Positions 1 through 7,703 are shown, counted from the first letter of the stretch. The stretch is DNA of 64,000 bases from Desulfoplanes formicivorans (GCF_001748225.1 NZ_BDFE01000016.1:1-64000), one strand, 5' to 3'. Notes: a model not told the origin generated them from the sequence alone. A program made the numbers and translations.

Positions 1-80
1 TTAATTTCGATAATATATACTAAATTTTGTATATTTTGTAAATAGTATAGGTAGTAATTTTTCGTTATTGTAGAGAGTTT

Positions 81-527
81 TTGCAGTCAAATCTGAACAG
101 GTGTGATGTGGGCTGGCAGGATTTTTCTTCCGAGACCATGCAGACCTTTGCCCGGGAACTTCAGATCATGAACCGCGAATGGGGACTGGAACTGACCACC
201 TGCGGGGAATCCATTGATTTGAGCCCCTGGGGAGTGGAACACGGCCGATGCATTGATGATCGGCTCATGGTGCGCCTGTTTTCCGAGGACAGGAAACTGA
301 TGGCGTTCCTGGGAGCCCGTCCTGCCCTGTTCGGCAAAATGGAATGGGAATACATGAAAGACAAGGGACAACGAAAGGAATGCGGGTGCATTGTCAGCAA
401 GGACATCGGCATGTACAATACCTGCCCGCACCTGTGCAGATATTGTTATGCCAACACCTCGGAAAGCGCAGTCATGAAAAATCGTCAGGGACACGCCAGT
501 ACCAACGAAAGCATTGTACCCTTTTGA
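81..527 (+). pseudogene. 5'-truncated DUF1848 family protein
   Basis: The reading frame matches the C-terminal half of DUF1848 proteins: the stretch CGCIVSKDIGMYNTCPH followed by CRYCYANTS is the cysteine-rich hallmark, and the normal C-terminus is present. The usual N-terminal part of roughly 150 residues is missing. Sequence upstream of about position 80 is AT-rich and unrelated, with an in-frame stop near position 50 and no convincing start codon. The fragment has the GC content of the core genome although it is flanked by mobile DNA, so it is probably a chromosomal gene cut by island insertion or deletion. The family function is not established. Confidence 0.7.
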
Positions 528-540
528 GGATGCCGGCAAA

Positions 541-580
541 GACCGTTGTCCCCACATTGTCCCATAAGGGCCATCAGACA
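541..580. repeat. Third att-region remnant (integrase-proximal att arm)
   Basis: This 40-base stretch nearly duplicates the sequence between the integrase start and the tRNA-Arg attachment core at 3851-3889 and 17971-18010, including the GTTGTCCC...TTGTCCCA motif. It stops abruptly at 581, where a group II intron 3' end begins. It is best read as the edge of a further, mostly deleted island at the same tRNA gene. Confidence 0.6.
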
Positions 581-745
581 ATCGAGTAGGGTGAAGCAGA
601 GTGATCAACTCTGCTTCACCCCTCTCACAGAACCGTGCGTACAGGCCTCGTACACGGCTCCTGTTCTATCTTATCCCCGATTTATAGGGGGGAAGCTCAC
701 CCGTACCCCTGTGTCAGGGAAGTTGTCGCCTCTTCTGAAATAATT
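581..745 (-). mobile_element. Group II intron 3'-end remnant (domains V and VI)
   Basis: Read on the minus strand, 660-630 forms a domain V hairpin starting GAGCCGTGTACGAGG with the AGC catalytic triad at its base. Positions 621-589 form a long domain VI hairpin (GGGTGAAGCAGAG against CTCTGCTTCACCC), and the element ends ...CTACTCGAT at 581. This arrangement is diagnostic of bacterial group II introns. The upstream part up to about 745 also looks intron-derived. The reverse transcriptase gene and the 5' domains are absent, so this is a dead remnant. It sits exactly where the att remnant at 541-580 breaks off. Confidence 0.75.
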
Positions 746-822
746 GCTTTTTTAACTAAAGAAATTTTTGTAATTCAGTATTTCAATTGTTTACCACGAC
801 ACATATTGATTTTTATTTAATT

Positions 823-891
823 GCATAACGCCACCATAATTTAACGTTTGAAGCGCAGCGTAATACGTTCAAGTTAATAGCTTTGTTAAGA
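823..891 (-). repeat. attC-like site of integron cassette
   Basis: The site is bounded by GCATAAC (823-829) and GTTAAGA (885-891), with imperfect inverted repeats inside (ACGTTTGAAG and ACGTTCAAG). It lies directly after the stop codon of the cassette gene at 892-1483, the expected position of attC on the minus strand. Similar sites recur through 5.2-10.1 kb. Confidence 0.6.
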
Positions 892-1483
892 TTATTCCAC
901 AAAATCTGCATTTGAATGTCCTAAAAATCCGCTTAAGGGGTGTCGTAGTGGCCCTTCACTACCGAACTTATTAACCAAACCGTCATTCAGCCATTTGATA
1001 AACTCTTTAAGATCGCTAATGCATTTTTTTGCATTCTTTTTTGAAACAATTTTTTCAAAACTACTTGATATAGCTTCAGGGTGTTCGCCCGATTTATGTT
1101 TAACTCTCACTTCGAATGGATCAGGTTTGCCATGAGCTACTGATGCTCGCAGTTTTTAAAGCACTTTAATACTCTGATAAGGTCTCAGCATCGGGAAAGT
1201 TTAATGACGATAATTCTGAGAGCTTTTTGAGTTTTCCTGGAGTTCCGTAATAATCTTTACCCGTGAAGTAGGTCCTCTCGTGTTCGTATATGTCTGGAGC
1301 AACTTTGTGGAGCGCGTGATTAAGATAAGCTTCATAAGCAAAATAAGCCATACTCATAGACGTGAGCCAAAAATATATTTTACCATCCGGTATTTTCTCG
1401 GCCAGTTCAATCTGTCTCTGGCAACAAGACCAGAGAATTTCGTATGTATATCTTTCGCCACTAACGTCATATTCTTTAGTCAT
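892..1483 (-). pseudogene. Broken cassette gene, unknown function
   Basis: Two adjacent minus-strand reading frames (1483-1166 and 1110-892) belong to one ancestral gene. Between them the conceptual sequence continues in another frame (...KLRASVAHGKPDPFEV...) into the second frame, but a stop at 1166 and a TAA a few codons later interrupt it, so at least one frameshift and one nonsense change are present. The intact product would be roughly 195 residues. The N-terminal part contains EAYLNHALHKVAP, typical of small helical cassette proteins. The family was not recognised. It sits between two attC-like sites. Confidence 0.55.
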
Positions 1484-1497
1484 ATCTATTCAGCTGG

Positions 1498-1600
1498 CAT
1501 TAACATTGCGATAATCGAATCTGTTTTTAGTATCCTGTCAATTGGTTTATCGTGATATTATGTTATATTTCGTTAATATTGTAACACCTACTTGTTATGC
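1498..1600 (-). repeat. attC-like site (degenerate)
   Basis: CATTAAC (1498-1504) and GTTATGC (1594-1600) bracket an AT-rich 103-base spacer between two minus-strand cassette genes. The position and core-like ends fit attC. Internal pairing is weak, so the boundaries are tentative. Confidence 0.4.
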
Positions 1601-1623
1601 TCTTGCATTGCAGAAATTCTTTC

Positions 1624-1941
1624 TTAACGATTCCAGTTTCGACAATACATTAAGCCATAGCTTTTTATCATTAAATCATATTTTTCAGGTTCAAATTTTT
1701 TAAGCTTAAGCAAACCATAAACTTTATTGCTCGCCTCAATCATCAATTGTTTCATTTCTTCATTTGAGATCCTGCTTATTGATTTATCTTTCAAAAGGTC
1801 TGAGGCTTCTCCAGCATGAAGGTCTTCTATCATGCCATTTCGAAAACAATATGCAGTTATTGCATTAGCCTCATCTTTTAACGAAAAACCATCAGGAAAG
1901 AAATCCTCAATTAATTCTTTGGGCAATTTATCCAGATCCAT
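1624..1941 (-). CDS. Cassette-encoded hypothetical protein, 105 aa
   Basis: The start at 1941 was chosen because a strong ribosome binding site (AAAAGGAGGAGG) lies six bases upstream. Longer readings lack one and run into the attI-like repeat. The product is small, acidic and probably cytoplasmic, with no signal peptide or membrane segment. The stretch ITAYCFRNGMIEDLHAG recalls a family of short uncharacterised proteins, but no function is known to me. This is the first cassette next to the attI-like repeat at 1965-2082 and the only apparently intact gene of the left array. Confidence 0.6.
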   Translation of the reverse strand: MDLDKLPKELIEDFFPDGFSLKDEANAITAYCFRNGMIEDLHAGEASDLLKDKSISRISNEEMKQLMIEASNKVYGLLKLKKFEPEKYDLMIKSYGLMYCRNWNR

Positions 1942-1964
1942 ACAAAACCTCCTCCTTTTAAGAG

Positions 1965-2082
1965 CACAACAAGCTATCATGTGGTTCCTGATAAATCTAG
2001 GAAACCATGCCATTGGCAATATAAAATCAGATGTAGGTAATTTCTAACATGACAACTCTGAATTTGGCATGCTATCAAGATT
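1965..2082. repeat. attI-like repeat, copy 1
   Basis: About 115 bases (AACAAGCTATCATGTGGTTC ... GGCATGCTATCAAGA) are strongly similar to 10055-10176. That copy lies between the first attC of the right array and the remains of an integron integrase gene, so it is the likely attI site. Here the cassettes also lead away leftward, but no integrase remnant follows on the right. Confidence 0.6.
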
Positions 2083-2179
2083 TGACACTGCTACAGATTT
2101 GATGAGTCGGAGTGAATCCATTATCCTGCAAAGGCAGGAAAGATGGTTGTACTTTTCTATTCGATAACAAGATGAAACA

Positions 2180-2340
2180 TTAATAGTATTTATTTAGTTG
2201 TTTTAAAAATCTTTTAGAAGAATTGAGACTAAGATAAAATCCAAAATATTCATGGCCTTTAGAATAAGTACATTTTCTAATTCTATAAAATACAATCGAG
2301 TAATCTGATTCCTTCTCTATTTTTAGATGATTATTTTTAT
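2180..2340 (-). pseudogene. 3' fragment of an unknown gene cut by an IS remnant
   Basis: An open frame of about 53 codons (…SDYSIVFYRIRKCTYSKGH…, ending QLNKYY) runs on the minus strand from the edge of the IS4-family remnant at 2341 to a stop at 2180-2182. The 5' part is missing, as if replaced by the IS end. The product was not recognised. Confidence 0.35.
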
Positions 2341-2521
2341 ACTCGACTTTCGGGGTTAAGCGTTAGCAATTAAATGCATGTTTTTATTGATAATAAACGT
2401 TTTTTCGCTGGTAAAACTATTCATATTTTCTTGAATCATTTCCAAAATTTTGTTGCGGATATTCGCGGGTACTGCTTTGATTTTATGAAGATTTTCTACG
2501 ATTTCGCAGAGAATTCTGCCG
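2341..2521 (-). mobile_element. IS4-family element, 3'-end remnant
   Basis: These 181 bases closely match the inverted complement of the right end of the complete element at 15255-16792: the terminal repeat (ACTCGACTTTCGG), the transposase stop region and about the last 45 transposase codons. Similarity ends at 2521. It shows that the two islands share an IS history or exchanged DNA. Confidence 0.8.
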
Positions 2522-2599
2522 TTGGTTTTCAGTGCTTAACTACGAAGGTCAAAGTTTTTATCTCCACAAAGGCTCGATTTTATTGTCACAAAATTGTTT

Positions 2600-3106
2600 T
2601 TATGGCAAATGTATCCTTGCGAGAGCTCGACTTACTTCTTGACAAGTATCTGGAGAGTTTCCCATTGCCTGTTCTCGAGCATGAAATGCAGTGCCACTTA
2701 TGTATATAGAAAGGTATGTTTTGTGTTCCGCAGATCCAGGAGGAAATTGCCTGTCAATCCACTTGCCGACCCTATGAGATTCATATTGAGTATCGATTCC
2801 GCATCCCGAAGCTCTTCCTAAAATTACTGCATATGTTGTCAATTTATCAATAACATCTTTTTTTGATAAATCGTTATTATTGCTATACGGATACGAATTA
2901 TCTTCTATGCTTAGTCTTCTGTGTCTAGTGTTCTCTTTTTTTAAACCTTTATTTTCGAATTCTTCATAAAAGAGTCCTGTATCGTTTGGATTTTCTATCT
3001 TTCTACTTTCTATTCCTAAAAAAGATGATACTAAAAATGGAGATAAAAATATACCTAGCAATATAAGTAATTTTTTCAGTTTTTCTTTATCACTTTCGTT
3101 ATCCAT
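2600..3106 (-). CDS. Hypothetical membrane-anchored protein, 168 aa
   Basis: The start at 3106 is preceded by GGTGAG at suitable spacing. An N-terminal hydrophobic segment (about residues 11-30, LKKLLILLGIFLSPFLVSS) suggests a membrane anchor or uncleaved signal, followed by a polar linker. The C-terminal 80 residues form a compact domain (VILGRASGCGID, RVGKWIDRQFPPGSAEHKTY, FHAREQAMGNSPDTC) that resembles small uncharacterised proteins of other proteobacteria. I know no function. It lies between an IS fragment and a conserved hairpin region, in the AT-rich island. Confidence 0.6.
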   Translation of the reverse strand: MDNESDKEKLKKLLILLGIFLSPFLVSSFLGIESRKIENPNDTGLFYEEFENKGLKKENTRHRRLSIEDNSYPYSNNNDLSKKDVIDKLTTYAVILGRASGCGIDTQYESHRVGKWIDRQFPPGSAEHKTYLSIYISGTAFHAREQAMGNSPDTCQEVSRALARIHLP

Positions 3107-3336
3107 AGCGAACTCACCATTTTTATTTTTTTTAAGAACGATATAATTTATTTATATTCATTTTCACTGTGTCTGGAAAAATTGTTTTTGCTGCAGACTT
3201 GATGAAATTTGAGCCGAGATTCTATCACGAAATTAACCTAGAAAAGTGGACGAATAATATTACCATGAGCTTTGATGCTTTTCAAATAATAAGAGAATAT
3301 GCTGTCAACCATCACTTTTTTGTAATTTGACCCTAT

Positions 3337-3640
3337 AGCATCACCCCCTTATATGACACAACCCCCTCTTTGAGATTTTTTTGATGAAAAATCGGCAAAA
3401 AATGTGATTTTGCGAAAATTTCATGAGGATGATTTTTTCGCAGAGGCTATCCTCGATTTACTCTTGCCCGTCATATTTTTGGATTCCAAAATTTTTGGTA
3501 AACCCATCTCCCAGGATACCCCCTTCCCTTCGGCATCGTCGCCGACATTTTTCTAATATTCTTCCGCATCTCACTCGCATATTCTTCCGCATTCAAAAAA
3601 TGCGGAAGAATATGCCCGCTCGTGCATGATATAATGCTTT
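3337..3640. repeat. Island-conserved non-coding block, copy 1
   Basis: This block matches 10888-11185 along most of its length: AGCATCAC, then TATGACACAACCC, GATACCCCC, CGGCATCGT.GCCGACATTT, and the hairpin. Both copies lie at the same relative position in their islands, to the right of integron or IS debris. It has no coding capacity in either copy. Confidence 0.75.
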
Positions 3641-3813
3641 TGGTGAAAATTGTACTCATTTTCGTTGCATATACGATCCATCTCGGACTCGATCTCTCTT
3701 GCCCAAGCTTCAGCATCACCTTTTGTCTCAAATGTTTTTGTTTGCAACGGACAGCCTTTCCGTCGAATTTTGACTTGCCATTGTCCTTTGCCGCGTTTGG
3801 TGAATGTCGCCAT
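3571..3813 (-). pseudogene. Integrase 5'-end remnant
   Basis: From the start at 3813 down to about 3673 the product matches the first 47 residues of the complete integrase at 16877-17935 (MATFTKRGKGQWQVKIRRKG... EIESEMDR), with one visible substitution. It then diverges and runs into the hairpin block. All catalytic residues are lost. The remnant keeps the same position next to the att repeat as the intact gene, so it marks an older, internally deleted island. Confidence 0.85.
3577..3615. promoter_or_regulatory. Perfect 17-bp hairpin with an extra half-site
   Basis: GCATATTCTTCCGCATT (3577-3593) and its exact complement (3599-3615) flank a five-base loop. A further direct half-site, ATTCTTCCGCAT, lies just upstream at 3558-3569. 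The same arrangement recurs at 11144-11182. There is no T-run, so it is not a typical terminator. It could bind a dimeric regulator or act as a recombination or replication site. Confidence 0.6.
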
Positions 3814-3892
3814 GGGTTCCTCCAGTGTAGCTTGGTTGTCCCAGGAGAAGGCCGTTGTCCCCACATTGTCCCAAAAAGGCCATCAGACACAA

Positions 3893-3926
3893 AAAAGGGG
3901 TTAGATTTTCATCTAACCCCTTTTAT
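3893..3926 (-). terminator. Displaced tRNA-Arg terminator
   Basis: GGGGTTAGA and TCTAACCCC form a hairpin next to A/T runs. It duplicates the terminator downstream of the intact tRNA-Arg at 18012-18045. Confidence 0.6.
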
Positions 3927-3929
3927 TTG

Positions 3930-3979
3930 CTGGTGCGCCCGGCAGGATTCGAACCTACGACCCTCTGATTCGTAGTCAG
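3930..3979 (-). repeat. att repeat: 3' part of tRNA-Arg(ACG)
   Basis: Fifty bases identical to 18053-18102 cover the 3' half of the tRNA-Arg gene, from CCA back into the anticodon arm. The 5' half is absent, so this is not a functional tRNA. It is the duplicated attachment core left by integration at the tRNA, and it defines the left boundary of the rightmost island. Confidence 0.9.
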
Positions 3980-4324
3980 CCCCAGGATCAAAACAAAAGG
4001 CCAGTTAAAAAAAATTATCTTTTAAAAACAATAACTAACGTTAATACAATATAACTCGATATAACTGAATTTTAATCTTGAGTGTCCCAAAATTGTCCCA
4101 AAATTGTCCCAAAATTAGGACGATGCTGATTCCTCGTAATTCTTCAAAATGTATAATAAAAAATAAAATCCAAAGCAAGCTTTTTTCAGTATAATATCGA
4201 TGTCAGAGGCTGGCAAATTTTGGGAATCTCCGAACTGTCCAGCGTTATTACCATAGTTTGGTAGTTGTTGTCAGATGGATGGTTCAACTGGATTTCCACT
4301 CAATTTTTACATGATCAATTATTT
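3980..4324. other. Non-coding left end of the rightmost island
   Basis: AT-rich, with no convincing gene. Apart from the TGTCCC repeats it contains the distal end of the last cassette. I could not define an attC site after the gene at 4325. Confidence 0.5.
4083..4115 (+). repeat. Three tandem TGTCCCAAAAT repeats
   Basis: Three perfect, adjacent 11-base repeats lie about 100 bases inside the left end of the island. The same TTGTCCCAAAA motif recurs beside the attachment cores at 17958-17997 and, degenerate, at 3840-3872 and 547-563. Placement near both island ends fits arm-type binding sites of the tyrosine integrase. This is inference. Confidence 0.5.
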
Positions 4325-5251
4325 TTATTTATTTACAACTCCAAACGGTATATAAACTGAAGGCAACACAGAAGATGAAGGTTTTAAATGTAGTTTTTGA
4401 TCATCAAAGAATATATGAGGCTTAAGTATATTTAGAACTTTCGACTTTTCTACACCGCCCATAAAGAATGCTTCATTCACATAAATATCCCACGTTCGCA
4501 TTGTATTAATTACACGTTTATGCGAAGGAGCATTTCGTGCAGTTACAATAGAAATATTCAACATAGGTGAATATGTTGAATCTTCGTTTTTCTTTTTAGA
4601 TTCAAGTTTTTGTATATCAGATATCCGTTGCAAAAATTTTTTTAATGGACCTGGGTTATGCGGCACATCTACTAATTCTAATTCATGTGCATAGAAATCT
4701 TCTATCTGACCTGAATTTTGATAGATACCTTCAGCTTCATCGTCCGCAATCACGCCATCAAAGTCAAAAGCAATCCTTAGTTCCAAATCATTAATGTCGT
4801 CTGTAATGTCTCCCTTAAGGATTTGTCCTGCTGGGTAACCGGCAAGAACAGCTTGACGAACATCTTGGTAGTTTGCGGACAGAAACAGATCAATATCGAA
4901 TGCTGGTATATAAATATAAGGAGATTTTCCTTGAAGAAATACTGCTCTCGTAATTCCTAGTTCGTAATGCTCTATTGAATTCATTACCCGTAAACCTGTA
5001 TCAGGATCATTGCGTGAAAGCAAAATAACTTCCACTAGAGGATCTTTAGGTCGTAACATATTTAACTTCAATATACGTCGTACAAACGGAAAAGCTACCC
5101 CTCTTTGAAGAGGACTATCCTGTTTTGTTCTCTGATAATTCCTATAAACTTCTTCACCTTGTTCCCTGAAAATTTTATCAGAATTTTGCAAATCGAATAA
5201 TGCGCTTGAAGATAATCCAACAACAAGTCTTTTGGTTAAATCATATGGCAC
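4325..5251 (-). CDS. 5'-nucleotidase-like protein (cN-I/PF06189 type), cassette gene
   Basis: The 308-residue product resembles cytosolic 5'-nucleotidases of the NT5C1 family, which dephosphorylate nucleoside monophosphates. Seen motifs: RNDPDTGLRV, then the HAD-like nucleophile motif AFDFDGVIADD around residues 165-175, SIVTARNAPSHKR, and FFDDQK near the end. Length is complete for the family. Translation starts at GTG 5251, with AGGAG upstream. It is the last recognisable gene of the right cassette array and shares orientation with the others. In a phage-defence context nucleotide depletion is conceivable, but nothing here shows it. Confidence 0.75.
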   Translation of the reverse strand: MPYDLTKRLVVGLSSSALFDLQNSDKIFREQGEEVYRNYQRTKQDSPLQRGVAFPFVRRILKLNMLRPKDPLVEVILLSRNDPDTGLRVMNSIEHYELGITRAVFLQGKSPYIYIPAFDIDLFLSANYQDVRQAVLAGYPAGQILKGDITDDINDLELRIAFDFDGVIADDEAEGIYQNSGQIEDFYAHELELVDVPHNPGPLKKFLQRISDIQKLESKKKNEDSTYSPMLNISIVTARNAPSHKRVINTMRTWDIYVNEAFFMGGVEKSKVLNILKPHIFFDDQKLHLKPSSSVLPSVYIPFGVVNK

Positions 5252-5268
5252 TTTTATTATCTCCTACA

Positions 5269-5348
5269 TAATAACGATTTACAGACAACGGTGCCCGCAG
5301 GGAAGAATCGCTCTTTGCGAGACTCTGATTCTACGCTACTCGTTGGTA
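5269..5348 (-). repeat. attC-like site (tentative)
   Basis: An 80-base element with end motifs TAATAAC (5269-5275) and GTTGGTA (5342-5348) and internal inverted repeats (GAATCG...GATTC) lies just upstream of the nucleotidase gene, where a preceding cassette's attC would be. The end motifs are imperfect. Confidence 0.4.
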
Positions 5349-5397
5349 AGGGATGATTTCCTTTATCTGGAAAAACAAAGTAGTTTTGACGTCTCAA

Positions 5398-5559
5398 TCA
5401 ACACCGCGAAATAGATACAATCTCTGTACATACCACCATAATTTCATCGAAATACAAAATCGTACTACAATTATTTGGCCACATTACGACGCTACGTTTA
5501 AACTCATCATCATGGCTCCTGCGAATATTGCTCATCCACTCCTCGTGGTTGCTTGTCAT
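5398..5559 (-). CDS. Possible small cassette ORF, 53 aa
   Basis: ATG 5559 opens a 53-codon frame beginning MTSNHEEWMSNIRRSHDDEF and ending at 5398. It has no recognised homologue and no clear ribosome binding site. It is the only minus-strand frame of any size between the attC sites at 5269-5348 and 5623-5822, so it may be the coding part of a very small cassette. The cassette may equally be gene-less. Confidence 0.3.
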   Translation of the reverse strand: MTSNHEEWMSNIRRSHDDEFKRSVVMWPNNCSTILYFDEIMVVCTEIVSISRC

Positions 5560-5622
5560 TATAGTGGCTTAATTCCGACTCCTCAAGTCTGTAGCAGGAC
5601 CAATGCGGAGTACTTTTCGTAT

Positions 5623-5822
5623 GGCTAACGGCCCGCGGATGAGCGGTGGCCGCAGGGACAAGTTTACTTGGACTTGTGGACATCCGCTCGATCCGCTTGT
5701 TGTGAGGCTCTTTGCGCCGAGCAACAAGCGTCCGGCAACAACGCTGCAAATCACCGGAGGCCAAAAGCAGAGCAAGGGACGAACGGCGCTTTTGGCCTCC
5801 GAGTGCGTTTGCCTTGTTAGGC
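5623..5822 (-). repeat. Long attC-like site, palindrome type A
   Basis: Core GTTAGGC (5816-5822) follows the stop of the gene at 5829 and GGCTAAC (5623-5629) closes the other end. Inside are two palindromic parts: GGAGGCCAAAAGC paired with GCTTTTGGCCTCC, and a part starting GGCCCGCGGATGAGCGGTGG that recurs at 7480-7692 and 9903-10068. At 200 bases it is longer than a usual attC and may be two fused sites. Confidence 0.65.
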
Positions 5823-5828
5823 GATTTT

Positions 5829-6995
5829 TTACCAATCCATATTTCCGGTACAATCATACACTCCTATTAGGTAGTCAACAAAGCTCTCCATATCCGCTGT
5901 CGAGGCCATAGCATCTCGATATGTGGAGTCTGATGCGTACGTGAGAATACTTGGCAGTGTGCTTTTAACATAAATTACTTCCGGAAAATCGTTTGACTCC
6001 CAATAGAACTGCATAAACTCTTCAATAGCGCTTATTGCTTCTTCTTCCTGGAACTCAGTTCCGCCTTGCATTGAGAAGCGAGAACTTCCTTTCTGATGCG
6101 GCATAAGCAATGGAACTGCTCCCGCTCCAGAATGGATTTCAAAAGCTTCACCGTTCTTACCAAATGCCCCATGAGTCATGTAGTTTCTTATTTGCCTTTT
6201 GATCACGACTAATCTGTCATAGTGCGGCTTTACCGAATTGTCCTGAACATCAAGACATGCTTTGAATTTTGATGCCCAATCTTTGTCTGCTAAATTTGCT
6301 ACATCCTCGCCTGTCAACAAATGACCTTTCAAAATTGCAGCATGGATAAAGACATGCTCAGTAAAACTGTAAAACGCATCAATTGCTGAAAGCGCCAACC
6401 ATTCTGATTCCTTCTTCAGTTCATAATATGGCATACGAACACTCCAAGAGCGTTCAGAATGCTGCGTCTTTATTCTTTCGTCCTTCCTAGAAATTGCCTC
6501 TTCTAGCTTTTTCTTATACTCCATTAATAGAAACGTATATCTATCATGCAATCTCATGCTGTGATTCAAAACATTTAATTTTGATTGTTTTGCAGCTTCA
6601 TTCGCATGCCACTCGAAATACGGTTGGGCTGCTTTTGCCGCTTTTTTTATCTTCCTTACAATTTCTTGGCATTCACCTTCTTGGTTTTCCTTATCCGCAG
6701 CAAATAAACCCATCCCCATTTTTCTGTGTTCTAGAAGATAGGCTGTCCCGTTATACTCAATTGGTACTGACCATGCGACTTTCTCAAATTGACCTAGGTT
6801 TTTATAACCGAGTAAATCCACAAATAGAAAATAAACCAGATAATATGGAGGCAAGCTCCTCCCGGCATCTGTTCGGTTAGCTGTAAATAGGAAATCCTTC
6901 ACAGCCTTGGCACATCTATCTGACGCTGATGCAATGGGGTCAAGGATCTTCTGAATTCGCTCTCTCAAGCTATCAATATCATTTGGAAGATTCAT
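5829..6995 (-). CDS. HEPN-like cassette protein, 388 aa
   Basis: No family was recognised with certainty. The product is a mostly helical soluble protein without signal or membrane segments. Near residues 265-275 it contains IKRQIRNYMTHGAFG: R-N-Y-M-T-H fits the R-x4-H signature of HEPN-domain ribonucleases, and a preceding stretch, AIDAFYSFTEHVFIHAAIL, is typical of HEPN helices. HEPN proteins often serve as toxins or abortive-infection effectors. It is a cassette flanked by attC-like sites, with the stop close to the core GTTAGGC. Function as a defence RNase is inference. Confidence 0.6.
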   Translation of the reverse strand: MNLPNDIDSLRERIQKILDPIASASDRCAKAVKDFLFTANRTDAGRSLPPYYLVYFLFVDLLGYKNLGQFEKVAWSVPIEYNGTAYLLEHRKMGMGLFAADKENQEGECQEIVRKIKKAAKAAQPYFEWHANEAAKQSKLNVLNHSMRLHDRYTFLLMEYKKKLEEAISRKDERIKTQHSERSWSVRMPYYELKKESEWLALSAIDAFYSFTEHVFIHAAILKGHLLTGEDVANLADKDWASKFKACLDVQDNSVKPHYDRLVVIKRQIRNYMTHGAFGKNGEAFEIHSGAGAVPLLMPHQKGSSRFSMQGGTEFQEEEAISAIEEFMQFYWESNDFPEVIYVKSTLPSILTYASDSTYRDAMASTADMESFVDYLIGVYDCTGNMDW

Positions 6996-7011
6996 CGCCT
7001 TTTTCCTACAC

Positions 7012-7112
7012 GCCTAACACATCGTTAAGAGACAAATAATATGTTGGCTAAAATTAGCGACGCAGGAGCAAAAGCAAACTGTTATTTGCCTTTATTTAAC
7101 GACTTGTTATAC
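7012..7112 (-). repeat. attC site
   Basis: This is the clearest attC of the array. It has GCCTAAC (7012-7018) and GTTATAC (7106-7112) at the ends and matching inner arms (ATCGTTAAGAGACAAATAA against TTATTTGCC..TTTAACGAC). The stop codon of the gene at 7107 lies inside the terminal core, as in many integron cassettes. Confidence 0.8.
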
Positions 7113-7466
7113 GCTAAAGTTATAGTGTTGCCCAGTTTCATAATCATATATGGAAACAAAACTCCCATTGATATTGCCTGAAAAATGATTACTGCTGTGA
7201 TAGTCGTAACCAGAAAACTTACTGCCTTCCAACTTTAACTGGACATGAGAAGATGTCTCATAATCGTAAAAGTCCAATTTATCATTACTACCACCAGAGA
7301 AGTGACTTGAACTACCATAATCAAAGCCAGAAAGTGTTCCATTTTCCACTTTTGCCGATATGCTCTTATGTGAACCTGTAGAATAGTCGTAGACTGACGA
7401 TACACTCTTTTTCTTATATGCAGCTCCGACGGCGGCTGCGACTTTTGCTCGAGTTGAATCTTTCAT
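7107..7466 (-). CDS. DY..H repeat protein, 119 aa, cassette gene
   Basis: After a short basic N-terminus the protein consists of about five repeats of 18-22 residues, each centred on an aromatic-Asp-Tyr-x4-His unit: VYDYSTGSHKS, FDYGSSSHF, YDYETSSHV, YDYHSSNHF and YDYETGQHY. The pattern suggests a small all-beta fold, possibly a beta-propeller-like or solenoid sheet, with aligned Asp/His that could bind metal. There is no signal peptide. Sequence GGAGC precedes the start. The family function is unknown to me. It is an integron cassette between attC sites 7012-7112 and 7480-7692. Confidence 0.75.
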   Translation of the reverse strand: MKDSTRAKVAAAVGAAYKKKSVSSVYDYSTGSHKSISAKVENGTLSGFDYGSSSHFSGGSNDKLDFYDYETSSHVQLKLEGSKFSGYDYHSSNHFSGNINGSFVSIYDYETGQHYNFSV

Positions 7467-7479
7467 AGGTGCTCCTTGC

Positions 7480-7692
7480 GTATAACGGCCCGCGGATGAG
7501 CGGTGGCCGCGGGGGCAAGTTTACTTGAACCAGTGGACACCCGCTCGATCCGCTTGTTGTGAGGCTCTTCACGCCGAGCAACAAGCGGATGGTATCCGCG
7601 GGCCGATGTTGCCGGCGCGAAGCGTCCGGCAACAACGTTGAATTCACTGGTTTCGCGCTGTTTGCGAAATCCAGTGGAATGACTTGTTCGGC
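7480..7692 (-). repeat. Long attC-like site, palindrome type A
   Basis: GTATAAC (7480-7486) and GTTCGGC (7686-7692) are the end motifs. The centre holds CCCGCTCGATCCGCTTGTTG paired with CAACAAGCGG, and GCCGGCGCGAAGCGTCCGGC. A second inner part pairs ATTCACTGGTTTCGCGC with GCGAAATCCAGTGGAAT. It looks like two or three nested attC modules, sharing one module with 5623-5822 and 9903-10068. Confidence 0.65.
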
Positions 7693-7703
7693 AAAGCCGA
7701 TTA

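Noticed and set aside
3930-3979. Possible second tRNA-Arg gene
   Set aside because: Only the 3' half of the tRNA is present; the 5' acceptor strand and D-arm are missing. It is an att duplication.
5569-5857. Overlapping frames of 85-115 residues within 5510-5911
   Set aside because: They lie inside the long attC-like palindrome, and similar frames appear in every copy of the module. They are by-products of the repeat, not genes.
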